A stretch of DNA of 64,000 nucleotides from Streptomyces curacoi (GTDB lineage: Bacteria; Actinomycetota; Actinomycetes; Streptomycetales; Streptomycetaceae): NCBI RefSeq assembly GCF_001513975.1, contig NZ_KQ947994.1, positions 1 to 64,000 of the forward strand, given 5' to 3'. A program made the position numbers and the translations under genes. This document shows positions 17,484 to 26,107 of the stretch, one piece after another (position 1 is the first letter of the stretch; each line of letters begins with the position of its first letter). The notes beneath the pieces were generated by a model, which did no database searches, had not been told where the DNA came from, and saw only the letters and a program-made list of their open reading frames with translations.

Positions 17484-19421
17484 CTACGGGACCTTGACCC
17501 ACTGCGCCTTGCTCGGCGTGCCCTGGTCGTCGGTCACGAAGAGCATGTACCAGCCCGACGGAACCAGGTTCCGGTTCTTCGGCACGGTCACCGTGATCTT
17601 GTCGCCGGACGCCTTGAAGTCCAGCGCCACCGACCGCTGGTCGACATCCGTGACGTGCGTGGACGCGCTCGGCCGGATCAGCCGTACGTTCTCGATGGAC
17701 GAGGCGTGCTGCGAGGTGAACGTGCCCGTCCCGCCGCGCTGGATGGTCTGCGGACCGCCGGACAGCGACGGCTGCGCGTCCCGGTAGAGGTACGGCGGCG
17801 TGTAGATCTCGATCCGCTGCTCGAACTTGCCCGGCTTGGTATTGGCCTTGTCGGCGAACAGCGAGTCGGAGCCGAAGAACATCACCCGGCCGTCGGGCAG
17901 AAGGATCGAGCCCGAGTGGTAGTTGCGGCCCACCAGCGGGTCGGCGACCCGGTCGAGGGTGTTCGTGTCCGGGTGGTAGATCCGCGCCTGGAGGATGTTG
18001 GAGTCGCCGCGGCCCCGGTAGTCCTCGGAGCCGCCGGACACCAGCACGGTGTCGTCCGGCAGGACCGAGGACTGCGGATAGCGCGTGCCCTTCTCCAGCG
18101 ACGGCCCGTCCACGAACTTCGGGCTGTCCGCGTCGAGGTCGATGATCCGGGTCTTCTTGCTGGACAGCTTGGACTCGCCGACACCGCCGCCGCCGATCAC
18201 CATGTACTTCTCGTCCTGCGCCGGCGGCAGCAGCACCGTGCCCGAGGTCTCCATCAGCTTGGCGTCGCTCAGCCCGGGCAGCTTGGTGAACTTGTTGGTC
18301 GCCACGTCCCAGATGCCCGGGTCGCGGCCCACGTCGTCCGGGCCGTAGCCCGCGTTCGAGCCCGAGTAGAAGATCTTGCCGTTCTCCAGCGGGAACAGCG
18401 CCGGGTACGTCGGGAACTGCCGCACCTTCGCCGTGTAGGTCCACTTCTTGGTCTTCGGGTCGTAGACCTCGTTCTTGCCCGGGACCAGCTGGCCGATGTC
18501 GTCGAGGCCGGAGACGCTGAGGATCTTGCCGTCGCCCAGGGTGGTGAGCGTCGGGTACCAGCGGGCCTCGTGCATCGGGTCGACCTTGATGTACTTCTCG
18601 GCGACCGGGTCGAACTCGTAGGTGTCCCGGATGCCCTGGAAGTCCTTCTTGTCGAGGGCGAGCTTCTGCGCGATGCCGTACGTGTTGCGGGCGTCGGCGC
18701 CGCTCAGGCCCTGGACGCGGTAGTTGTCCTGGGTGCCGGTCTCGTACTTGGCGCCCTTCTTCTGCGCCTCGACGTAGATCCGGCCGAGGCCGGGGTCGTT
18801 GCGCAGGAACTTGCCGGTCGCCTTGTCGAAGACCTTCTTCGCGCGCGGCACCAGCACCGGGTCCTTGGAGACGAAGGTCTTGCCGTTCTCCTTGCCGGTG
18901 AACTTGGTGCCCGCGGGCAGCGTGATCGGCTTGTCCGGGTTCTCGTTGTGGACGATCATCAGGCCGCCGGCCTTGGTGACGTCACCCTGCAGCTTTTCGT
19001 AGCGCTTCGTCCCGCCCGCGATCAGCAGATTGCCGTTGGCCAGCTGGGTGTGGCCGGTGCAGAACAGGTCGTTCGGTGTCGGCACCTTCTTGATCGTGCC
19101 CTTGACCGGGTCCCAGATCCGGGTGTCGTACTTCTTCGCGTCGAAGTTGTCCTGATTGTTGCCCGAACCCGCGATCAGCAGCACCTTGCCGGTGTGCAAC
19201 AGGGCCGCGTGAATGGTGTTCAGGCGGTATTCCTCGGGGAACTCGACTATCTCCCACTTGCCGTTCTCGGCTTTGTACTCGGGTCTGTTGATTTGGTACT
19301 GGTGGTATTTCTCGGTGCCGACGCGATACAGCCACGGCCCGTTCATTCCGGCCAGCGCGAGCACCACCGCCGTACCTATCGCGAGTCGACGGGCGCGGCG
19401 GCGGCCTGCACGGTCGTTCAT
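17484..19421 (-). CDS. glxA: GlxA mono-copper radical oxidase
   Basis: 645 residues with one N-terminal membrane helix (~12-30) that anchors it outside the cell. It is a galactose-oxidase-like enzyme built of kelch repeats. Cofactor residues are in place: Cys121 in DLFCTGHT and Tyr289 beside Trp288 in ARWYPTL form the thioether-linked radical site, with further copper ligands in GRNYHSGSILLPDGRV and ASTHVTDVDQR. GlxA of S. lividans oxidises glycolaldehyde and is required for the glucan made by CslA at hyphal tips and for copper-dependent development. Its start overlaps the cslA stop by 4 bp (19418-19421), so both are translated from one message. Confidence 0.95.
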   Translation of the reverse strand: MNDRAGRRRARRLAIGTAVVLALAGMNGPWLYRVGTEKYHQYQINRPEYKAENGKWEIVEFPEEYRLNTIHAALLHTGKVLLIAGSGNNQDNFDAKKYDTRIWDPVKGTIKKVPTPNDLFCTGHTQLANGNLLIAGGTKRYEKLQGDVTKAGGLMIVHNENPDKPITLPAGTKFTGKENGKTFVSKDPVLVPRAKKVFDKATGKFLRNDPGLGRIYVEAQKKGAKYETGTQDNYRVQGLSGADARNTYGIAQKLALDKKDFQGIRDTYEFDPVAEKYIKVDPMHEARWYPTLTTLGDGKILSVSGLDDIGQLVPGKNEVYDPKTKKWTYTAKVRQFPTYPALFPLENGKIFYSGSNAGYGPDDVGRDPGIWDVATNKFTKLPGLSDAKLMETSGTVLLPPAQDEKYMVIGGGGVGESKLSSKKTRIIDLDADSPKFVDGPSLEKGTRYPQSSVLPDDTVLVSGGSEDYRGRGDSNILQARIYHPDTNTLDRVADPLVGRNYHSGSILLPDGRVMFFGSDSLFADKANTKPGKFEQRIEIYTPPYLYRDAQPSLSGGPQTIQRGGTGTFTSQHASSIENVRLIRPSASTHVTDVDQRSVALDFKASGDKITVTVPKNRNLVPSGWYMLFVTDDQGTPSKAQWVKVP

Positions 19422-21442
19422 TCCTTACGTCCCCCAAGTCCACCAAGGGCGATCTGCATGGTCTGGTCGGTGCCGCCGTTCGAGGCGGCCCAACTCGGCT
19501 TGTGCTGGGCGTGGGGCGCGTGTGCGTGCGGGGCGTGCTGGGCGGGCATCGGCTGCGGCTGGTACGGCCCGACCGGCCCGGCCTGGCCCTCCGGCCCCGC
19601 CGGCGCCACAGCGCTGTGCGGTCCGGTCTGCGCGGGCACCGGCGCGGCGGGCTTCTTCCTCTCCTGACGCAGCATGTAGCGCCAGGCGAAGATCGGCGTC
19701 GCGGTGATCAGCATGGCGAACGTCGCCCAGGTGATCATCGCGGGGTGCGAGTGTCCGTACACGAACCCGGCGGCGATCGATGCCCCGAAGATCACGATGA
19801 AGTACCAGTGGTACCGGAAGGTCCCGAACCACCGGTCGGGGCTGGCCGAGTCGCCCTTGGGCGTGACCACGAACTTGCTCTTGCGGCGCAGCACGGAGTC
19901 GATGAGCGCCTTCGCGTACAGCGGCGCCGACAGCGCGGACATCACCATGCCGGCCACACCGCCGGAGCCCTCCGGCTCGTGCGGCGAGACGTTGTGGCGG
20001 CGGTTCCAGACGTACAGGCCGATCTGCAGGGCGGACGCGTTGCCGTAGAGCATCAGCCAGATCGTCGGGTCGATGTTCACACCCGAGGCGCCCAGGCCCA
20101 GGAACAGCGCACAGCTCAGCGCGGCCAGGATCCAGTTGAGGGCGGACATCGGGTAGAAGATGATCATCATCGTGTAGTTGAAGAGCTTGCTCGGCGGCAG
20201 CGAGTACCAGCCCTTCCAGTACTGCTTGAGGATCGTCTCGTACGTCCCTCGCGACCAGCGCATCTGCTGGGTGAAGAAGTCGGTCCAGGCGCTCGGGCCC
20301 TCACCGACGGCGAGCACGTCCGGCGTGTACACGGAGCGCCACTTCTTGCCCGTCGCCGGGTTCTTGTGGCGGTGGATCTCGAAGCCGGTCGCCATGTCCT
20401 CGGTGATCGAGTCGTACAGGCCGCCGATCTGCTTGAGCGCCTTGATGCGTACGGCGTTCGACGTACCCACGAACATCGGCGCGCCGTAGCGGTTGCCCGC
20501 GCGCTGGATGAGGGCGTGGAAGAGGAACTGCTGGGACTCGGCGGCCTTGGTGACGAAGTTGTCGTAGTTGCCGTAGACCTGCGGGCCGATGACGAAGCCG
20601 ACGTTCGGGTCGCGGAAGAAGCCGAGCATCCGCTCCAGGTAGTTGGGCAGCGGCACGTGGTCGGTGTCGACCGAGGCGAAGAAGTCGTAGTCGTCGCCGT
20701 GGGCGTCGAGCCAGGCGTTGTAGTTGCCGTGCTTGGTCTTGGCGCGGTGCGGGCCCTTGGCCTGGTTCCACTTCGCGATGCCCTTGCGGGAGAAGTGGTG
20801 CACGCCGAGCCGCTTGCAGACCTCCTTGACCTCCGGGTCGTCGCCCTCGTCGAGCAGCCAGACGTGCAGAAGGCCCCGGTGGCGCAGCTTGACGGCCGCC
20901 TCCAGGGTCTTCGTCACCATCTCCAGCGGCTCCTTGCCGGGCACGAAGGAGGTGAGGAAGGCCACTCTCGTGCCGGTCTCCGGCACCACCGGGATCGGGT
21001 CGCGGGCGACCAGTGTGGCGTGCGCGTTGGACAGCACGTTCATGCAGCGGAAGAACTCGATCAGACCGATCGAGACGAGCATGACTATGTCGAGCGCCGG
21101 CAGGAAGTCGAAGGCGGGATAGTCCCGTTCGGTCCAGTGCTCGGGCTGGAGCAGCCAGAACAGCAGGACCAGGGAGAGCACCGGGGCCGCGGCCAGCATG
21201 AGCGCGACCCTGATGCGGTGCGGCTCCTGCGAGATCAGCGAGCGGTACTGGACCCGGTACGGCTTGTTCGGGTCGGGCTGGGTGAGGGGACCGGCCAGCC
21301 GGCTGTAGTGCTCGTAGTCGTACTTCGGCAGCGTCTTCTTGATCCGGCGGAACGCGCCCGTCCGAGTATGCGAAGGCACCCTGAGCTGGGTTGTCTGAGA
21401 CGGGTCGAAATTCTGCCGGGCGCCCGTCGGCGTCGACGTCAT
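19418..21442 (-). CDS. cslA: Cellulose synthase-like glycosyltransferase CslA
   Basis: 674 residues. Membrane-embedded family 2 processive glycosyltransferase. Two membrane segments (~80-98, ~115-133) precede the cytoplasmic catalytic domain with all four D,D,D,QxxRW elements: DEGDD (198-202), DTDH (259-262), TED (347-349) and QQMRW (392-396). More membrane segments follow between ~415 and 600, and the last 70 residues are a Pro/His/Gln-rich tail (PQPMPAQHAPHAHAPHAQ). It would polymerise a beta-glucan from UDP-glucose at growing tips, where DivIVA recruits it in S. coelicolor. First gene of an operon with glxA; GGGGGGATGACTC precedes the ATG. Confidence 0.95.
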   Translation of the reverse strand: MTSTPTGARQNFDPSQTTQLRVPSHTRTGAFRRIKKTLPKYDYEHYSRLAGPLTQPDPNKPYRVQYRSLISQEPHRIRVALMLAAAPVLSLVLLFWLLQPEHWTERDYPAFDFLPALDIVMLVSIGLIEFFRCMNVLSNAHATLVARDPIPVVPETGTRVAFLTSFVPGKEPLEMVTKTLEAAVKLRHRGLLHVWLLDEGDDPEVKEVCKRLGVHHFSRKGIAKWNQAKGPHRAKTKHGNYNAWLDAHGDDYDFFASVDTDHVPLPNYLERMLGFFRDPNVGFVIGPQVYGNYDNFVTKAAESQQFLFHALIQRAGNRYGAPMFVGTSNAVRIKALKQIGGLYDSITEDMATGFEIHRHKNPATGKKWRSVYTPDVLAVGEGPSAWTDFFTQQMRWSRGTYETILKQYWKGWYSLPPSKLFNYTMMIIFYPMSALNWILAALSCALFLGLGASGVNIDPTIWLMLYGNASALQIGLYVWNRRHNVSPHEPEGSGGVAGMVMSALSAPLYAKALIDSVLRRKSKFVVTPKGDSASPDRWFGTFRYHWYFIVIFGASIAAGFVYGHSHPAMITWATFAMLITATPIFAWRYMLRQERKKPAAPVPAQTGPHSAVAPAGPEGQAGPVGPYQPQPMPAQHAPHAHAPHAQHKPSWAASNGGTDQTMQIALGGLGGRKE

Positions 21443-21767
21443 GAGTCATCCCCCCACACGCAGGTCACCGCGTGTATGTCGGTTCCATTTACGGCTGCTC
21501 CGGTCCCCCTCGACCGTCACAGGCGTATCAGTGGTGGGCCGCAGTCACCACATCTTCTCCACCTTAGACATGGAACAGCGACCTTCCGGTTGCATCATGC
21601 CCCCCTCGGCATGCGGCCATGAACGGGGCCCCCTACTCCCCGGCAAAAACCGGCAACCGGCTCCTTGCCCCCCAACTGCCGCGAATCCGCAGCATCTTGA
21701 AAAACCAATCACCAGGGTTCTACGCCGTTCCGCATGATCGCAAGATGCGAAACGAGGTGTTTACCGG
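21443..21767. other. Intergenic region upstream of cslA
   Basis: 325 bp between the cslA start and the stop of the GntR regulator; no convincing gene. It is clearly richer in A+T than its surroundings (for example near 21650-21740) and must hold the cslA-glxA promoter on the minus strand. I could not identify a confident -35/-10 pair or operator by eye. Confidence 0.6.
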
Positions 21768-22484
21768 TCATACGCGCTCATTGTGGCACCTGTGGGGGTG
21801 TTGTGTACCCGTTGTGGACACGCGTGCGCGGATGTTGCCGAAGTGCTCTCTTATGGCCTCCTCCGCCCGTCTCGCCTCGCCCGACCGCACCGCGTCCACG
21901 ATCTCCCGGTGCTGCCGACAGGTGACCAGCGGATCCTGCGGAGCGCCGCCGAGATCGGTGTGAACACGGTGGAAGGCGTCCCAGAACGCCTCCATGACCT
22001 CGCCCAGCAGCGCGTTGTCCAACCCTCGGTAGAGAGTGGCGTGAAACGCCCGGTCGGTCTCGGCGATACCGTCGCCGCCCCGCGCCGCCTGCTCTTCCAT
22101 ACGGTCGACGAGCGCGTCCAGTTCAACGAGGTCGGCCTCCGGAATCCGCCCCGCGAGCCGCGACACCAGCCCCGTCTCCACGGCCTCCCGCAGCTGCAGC
22201 AGCTGGAGCAGGGTGTCCTCGCCCCGGTAGTGCCCGGCGACCGTGCGGAAGGCGAGGCCCTCGATCATCGGCGCCAGGGACATCGACCCGACGTACGTCC
22301 CGAACCCGTGCCGGATCTCCACGATGCCCATCGCCTGGAGCCCCTTGAGCGCCTCGCGCACGGAGTTCCGGCTGGCGCCCAGGTGGGCCATCAGCTCGGG
22401 CTCCGTCGGCAGCGGGGCCCCGGAGGCCAGCCGGCGATCGATGATGAGCTTCTTGATCCGCTCCTGGAGGTCACGCGCTGCCAT
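21768..22484 (-). CDS. GntR-family regulator, FadR/FCD subfamily
   Basis: 238 residues. The N-terminal winged helix (ERIKKLIIDRRLASGAPLPTEPELMAHLGASRNSVREAL in outline, residues ~8-46) is followed by an all-helical FCD ligand-binding domain. Its metal-binding positions are recognisable: Asp and His in ETDRAFHATLY and a His in TCRQHREIV plus the last helix. FCD regulators respond to organic acids or sugar acids. ATG 22484 gives the normal family length; the frame continues upstream into tRNA repeats and is not coding there. No catabolic genes adjoin, so its target is unknown. Confidence 0.88.
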   Translation of the reverse strand: MAARDLQERIKKLIIDRRLASGAPLPTEPELMAHLGASRNSVREALKGLQAMGIVEIRHGFGTYVGSMSLAPMIEGLAFRTVAGHYRGEDTLLQLLQLREAVETGLVSRLAGRIPEADLVELDALVDRMEEQAARGGDGIAETDRAFHATLYRGLDNALLGEVMEAFWDAFHRVHTDLGGAPQDPLVTCRQHREIVDAVRSGEARRAEEAIREHFGNIRARVSTTGTQHPHRCHNERV

Positions 22485-22510
22485 GGCCAGAGGGTATCCG
22501 GCCAAACACA

Positions 22511-22544
22511 CCGGAAGCCCCTCGCTTGCACGAGGGGCTTCCGG
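22511..22544. terminator. Terminator at the end of the tRNA-Lys repeat array
   Basis: Perfect 14-bp stem ccggaagcccctcg / cgaggggcttccgg with a 6-nt loop. It lies downstream of the last tRNA-derived repeat on the minus strand and just before the GntR gene, so it would stop transcription coming from the tRNA array. Confidence 0.85.
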
Positions 22545-22559
22545 GCCGAACAAAAGCGA

Positions 22560-23193
22560 AGACCCCCCGCGGTTGCGAGAGGCCTTCACTGTCTGTGCGC
22601 CGCCAGGGACTCGAACCCCGGACCCGTTGATGCTGCATCCCCCGGGGGGTGACCCCCGGACCCCCAGCCGCTCCTCCAGGCCTCTGGAGAACCCGAGGAG
22701 AGCCCTGGAGAACCCGAGGAGAATCCGGGAGAACCGGGGAGAACCCGCCCCAAAAGCGAAGGCCCCCCGCTGTTGCGAGAGGCCTTCACTGTCTGTGCGC
22801 CGCCAGGGACTCGAACCCCGGACCCGCTGATGCTGCATCCCCCGGGGGGTGACCCCCGGACCCCCAGCCGCTCCTCCAGGCCTCTGCAGAACCCGAGGAG
22901 AATCAGGGAGAACCGGGGAGAACCCGCCCCAAAAGCGAAGGCCCCCCGCTGTTGCGAGAGGCCTTCACTGTCTGTGCGCCGCCAGGGACTCGAACCCCGG
23001 ACCCGCTGATGCTGCATCCCCCGGGGGATAACCCCCGGACCCCCAGCCGCTCCTCCAGGCCTCTGCAGAACCCGAGGAGAGCCCGGGAGAACCGGGGAGA
23101 ACCGAGGAGAACCGGGGAGAACCGAGGAGAACCGGGGAGAACCCGCCCCAAAAGCGAAGACCCCCCGCGGTTGCGAGAGGCCTTCGCCGTCTG
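22560..23193 (-). repeat. Tandem array of tRNA-Lys 3'-half copies with hairpins
   Basis: Three units of ~180-200 bp stand in line downstream of the intact tRNA-Lys. Each contains a 36-nt copy of the tRNA-Lys 3' part (22596-22631, 22796-22831, 22975-23010): acceptor strand, T arm, variable loop and 3' anticodon-stem strand, then departs exactly at the anticodon loop. Each tRNA piece is followed, on the minus strand, by a hairpin (aaggcc...ggcctt) like the one behind the real tRNA, and preceded by a variable number of gagaaccgg repeats, which explains the unequal periods of 200, 179 and 219 bp. They cannot form tRNAs. Possible origins: tandem amplification of a degraded tRNA, or scars of an element that integrated at the tRNA anticodon loop. 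Confidence 0.85.
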
Positions 23194-23267
23194 TGCGCCG
23201 CCAGGGACTCGAACCCCGGACCCGCTGATTAAGAGTCAGCTGCTCTAACCAACTGAGCTAGCGGCGC
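23194..23267 (-). tRNA. tRNA-Lys (anticodon CTT), copy 1
   Basis: 74 nt. Acceptor GCGCCGC pairs with GCGGCGC, discriminator A at 23194; D arm GCTCAGTTGGTTAGAGC; anticodon arm GCTGA-CTCTTAA-TCAGC with CTT; T arm CCGGGGTTCGAGTCCCTGG region intact. CCA is not encoded. Identical copies lie at 28945-29018 and 43226-43299. Downstream on its strand lie an imperfect hairpin (23156-23185) and the array of 3'-half copies. Confidence 0.97.
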
Positions 23268-23452
23268 GTGCTGACGGCGTTAACTCTACATGACCTCCGG
23301 AGGTGCTCCTGACCACGGGCCGGGGCGGCCCGGTGCCCGTGAGGGGGGCCGTAAACCATTCGGACCGTCAACATGCGAGTGCGGAAGACAGTTGTGAAAC
23401 TGGCGGAGTGCATGGCCGCGGAGATTTTCGTCTGGAGTGTGAGGGGAATCGC

Positions 23453-24838
23453 ATGGAGACTCGGACTCCGGTATTCGAGGAATTCGATCCGGCGAGTGAC
23501 TGCGACTGCCCCGGATGCGTTCACTGGAGACGTGTCCTGCCGCATTCCACGACCGGCCGCCACCCGGCCGCCCACCGGGCTCTGATCCTCGCCGCAGCCG
23601 CCTCCACGACCCTCGCCGTCGGCCACACCGCCCCGGCTCTCGCCGCCCCCCACAGCTCCCCTCGGCCGAACGTTCCCGCAGGTGACGAGCCCGGAACCCC
23701 CCAGGGAGACAAGGCTCCGCTGTACGGCCCGGGCGGGCGGCCGGTCGAGCCGGGCGGCGTGCTCAAGGCGCCCGCGAGCACCCGTGCGGAGATCATCAGG
23801 CGGGCGAAGGAATGGGTCGCCGCGAAGGTGCCGTACAGCATGTACAAGTACTGGTCGGACGGATACCGGCAGGACTGCTCCGGCTTCGTGTCGATGGCCT
23901 GGAACCTGCCCGGAAACGAATGGACCGGCAGCCTGGACCAGTACGGCGTCCGGATTTCCAGGGATGAGCTGCAACCCGGCGACATTCTGCTGTTCCACAA
24001 TCCGGCGGACCCCCAGCGAGGGTCGCACGTCGTCATTTTCGGCGGCTGGACGGACTACACGCACACCTACTACATCGCCTACGAGGAGGCTCCCCCGCAC
24101 GCCCGCCGGCAGGCCACCCCGTACGCCTACTGGAGCCACTCCGACCGCTACCTCGCCTACCGCTACAAGGGGCTGGCGGGCGGCGCGACGGGTGGGAAAC
24201 CGGACACCGGGCAGTCAGGGGGAGGGCGGCCGGACGGCGAGCAGCAGGGTGCCGGGCAGCCCGACACCGCCAAGCCGGAGGGGCCGAAGGACGGGGCTCG
24301 GTATCCGGGCCGGGCGTATTTCGGTCCGGGCGCCAACAACAAGCACGTCGCCCGGCTGGGCCGCATGCTCGTCGAGCGCGGCGCCGGCCGGTACTACCGC
24401 GTCGGCCCCGGCCCGCGCTGGTCGGACGCGGACCGCAGGGCCACGCGGGCCTTCCAGCTGGCGCAGGGCTGGCGGGGCCGGAACGCGGACGGGCTGCCGG
24501 GGCCGCAGACGTGGGCGCTGCTGGTGACCGGCAAGGGCAACGACATCCGGGCTGGGGCGTCCGAGTCGGGCACGCCCGCCTCGCCGTCGTCGCACGGCGT
24601 GCCCGGCTATCCGGGGCGGGCGATGTTCCGGCCGGGCGCCCACAACGAGTACGTCACCCGGCTCGGCAGGCAACTGGTGAAGAAAGGGTTCGGCAAGCAC
24701 TACCGGACCGGGCCGGGGCCGCGCTGGGGCGAGGCGGACCGGCGTGCCGTCGAGGCCTTCCAGCGTGCCCAGGGCTGGCGGGGCGGCGCGGCGGACGGCT
24801 ATCCGGGGCCGGAGACCTGGCGGCGGCTCTTCTCATGA
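23453..24838 (+). CDS. Secreted NlpC/P60-like cysteine hydrolase with two peptidoglycan-binding domains
   Basis: 461 residues. A long N-terminus with a small Cys cluster (CDCPGC) precedes a hydrophobic signal (LILAAAASTTLAVGH, ending ALAA near 65). The catalytic domain (~110-235) has the NlpC/P60 layout: Cys142 in DCSGFVSMAW and His192 in GSHVVIFGGW. After a Gly/Gln/Pro linker come two PG_binding_1-type repeats (~285-360 and ~390-460), each starting YPGRA-FxPG and ending GLPGPQTW / GYPGPETW. It would bind and cut peptidoglycan stem peptides. It stands between cslA-glxA and the LPMO gene, a setting consistent with wall remodelling at the tip. GAGGGGAA precedes ATG 23453. Confidence 0.85.
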   Translation: METRTPVFEEFDPASDCDCPGCVHWRRVLPHSTTGRHPAAHRALILAAAASTTLAVGHTAPALAAPHSSPRPNVPAGDEPGTPQGDKAPLYGPGGRPVEPGGVLKAPASTRAEIIRRAKEWVAAKVPYSMYKYWSDGYRQDCSGFVSMAWNLPGNEWTGSLDQYGVRISRDELQPGDILLFHNPADPQRGSHVVIFGGWTDYTHTYYIAYEEAPPHARRQATPYAYWSHSDRYLAYRYKGLAGGATGGKPDTGQSGGGRPDGEQQGAGQPDTAKPEGPKDGARYPGRAYFGPGANNKHVARLGRMLVERGAGRYYRVGPGPRWSDADRRATRAFQLAQGWRGRNADGLPGPQTWALLVTGKGNDIRAGASESGTPASPSSHGVPGYPGRAMFRPGAHNEYVTRLGRQLVKKGFGKHYRTGPGPRWGEADRRAVEAFQRAQGWRGGAADGYPGPETWRRLFS

Positions 24839-24881
24839 CCCACCTGCTGTGACGCATCTGGCGCGGAGGCTGGAGGCACGC

Positions 24882-26012
24882 GTGACCACGACGACTTCCC
24901 ACACGCCCGAGCCCGAGGGGCTCACGGGCTCGGCCGAGGGGCCGGCCCGGCCCGGGCGGCTGATCCAGAACGAGGCAACCACCGAGATCCCCGTCCATCT
25001 GCTGTTCCGCGACGAGTCGGGCCCGGTGTCCGTGCCGCTGAGGCCGGCGGTCGTGGCGCGCCGGCAGGGCACCGGTGAGCAGCCGCGGCTGCGTCGCCCG
25101 GTGCAGCCGCAGCCTCCGCCCGCGCCGGAGGTCGACCCCGGCCTGGCGGAGCGGTCGGCGCGGGTGCTGCCCGGGGCGGCGGGTCTGTGGGCCGGTGCCT
25201 GCGGGGCGGCCGGGTGCCTGGCCACCTCGTGGTGGGCGGGGGTGCTGCCGTCGCCGGTGATGGCGGCGCTGGGGTTGCCGGCGTCCGCGGGGGCGGGGCT
25301 GGGGCCCGTGCAGTGGGCGGCGTACACGGGGGCCGGGGCGCTGGGGCTGTTCGGCCTCGGCGGGCTGGCGCGCGGGCGGACCGGGGGAGCCTGGGTGCTC
25401 GGGATGTTCGGCCGCTACCGGGGGACGGTACGGCGCACCGGCCTGCTGTGGGTCAACCCGCTGCTGCTGCGCCGCCGGGTCGACGTACGGCTGCGGCACT
25501 GGCGCAGCGAGCCGATGCCGGCGGCCGACGGCGACGGGGTGGCGCTGCGGGTGGTCGTGCTGGTGGTGTGGCGGGTGCGGGACACCGCGCGGGCGCTGCT
25601 CGGGGTGGCGGACCACGAGAGGTATCTGCGCGAGTGCGTCGAGGCGGCGCTGGCCCGGGTGCCGGTGGAGCTGCCGGGCGGCCGGCAGGGGTCTGCCGAG
25701 GTGGCCGAGGAGACGCTGACCCGGCTGGTGGTGCGGGACGCGGAGGCCGTCGGCCTTGAGGTGTTCTCGGTGCGGCCGGTGCGGGTGGAGTACGCCCCGG
25801 AGGTGGCCGCCGTCATGCACCGCCGCCGTGTCGCCGCGCTGGACGCGCAGCACCGGGCGGCTGTCCTCACCTCGGTCGTCGACTCGGTGGAGGACACGGT
25901 GACGCGGCTGACCATGCGGGGGCTGGTCGAGCTCGACGACTACGAACGCAAGGCACTGGTCAAGGACTTGACGGTGGCGTTCTGCTCCGGGCGCGGGGAA
26001 CAGAGTCTGTGA
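24882..26012 (+). CDS. SPFH (stomatin/prohibitin)-domain membrane protein
   Basis: 376 residues. A ~75-residue hydrophilic N-terminus is followed by two membrane-associated hydrophobic stretches (~105-130 and ~145-170), then an SPFH domain: GLLWVNPLLLRRRVDVRLRHW, GVALRVVVLVVWRVRDTARALLGV and a long C-terminal helical part. SPFH proteins build ring- or cage-like membrane scaffolds that organise microdomains. Start GTG 24882 is supported by GGAGG 6 nt upstream, 44 bp after the NlpC gene, so both are probably co-transcribed. Location between cslA and LPMO genes suggests organisation of tip enzymes, which is inference. Confidence 0.78.
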   Translation: MTTTTSHTPEPEGLTGSAEGPARPGRLIQNEATTEIPVHLLFRDESGPVSVPLRPAVVARRQGTGEQPRLRRPVQPQPPPAPEVDPGLAERSARVLPGAAGLWAGACGAAGCLATSWWAGVLPSPVMAALGLPASAGAGLGPVQWAAYTGAGALGLFGLGGLARGRTGGAWVLGMFGRYRGTVRRTGLLWVNPLLLRRRVDVRLRHWRSEPMPAADGDGVALRVVVLVVWRVRDTARALLGVADHERYLRECVEAALARVPVELPGGRQGSAEVAEETLTRLVVRDAEAVGLEVFSVRPVRVEYAPEVAAVMHRRRVAALDAQHRAAVLTSVVDSVEDTVTRLTMRGLVELDDYERKALVKDLTVAFCSGRGEQSL

Positions 26013-26053
26013 TTGGTATGGACATGTTCAACTAACGGCAATAATCTGAGACT

Positions 26054-26065
26054 TGGTCTAGACCT
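26054..26065. promoter_or_regulatory. DasR-responsive element (dre) upstream of the LPMO gene
   Basis: TGGTCTAGACCT, one base from the perfect palindrome TGGTCTAGACCA that forms the core of the DasR site. It lies 43 bp upstream of the LPMO start. DasR represses chitin and N-acetylglucosamine genes and is released by glucosamine-6-phosphate, so the LPMO should be induced by GlcNAc. Confidence 0.82.
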
Positions 26066-26107
26066 GCAAGCTCACTGAACCTCCCCCACGTTCCCAGGAG
26101 CAGCAGC

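Noticed and set aside
19502..21622. 706-residue open frame on the plus strand opposite cslA
   Set aside because: High-G+C shadow frame rich in Arg/Val/Gly/His; cslA on the other strand has all catalytic motifs.
22596..23010. Extra tRNA genes
   Set aside because: Each copy has only the 3' half; no 5' acceptor strand, D arm or anticodon loop follows.
22586..23151. Open frames on both strands giving repeats such as VRGSSPWRRTDSEGLS
   Set aside because: They are translations of the tRNA-Lys 3'-half repeats and hairpins; no ribosome-binding sites and no protein-like composition.
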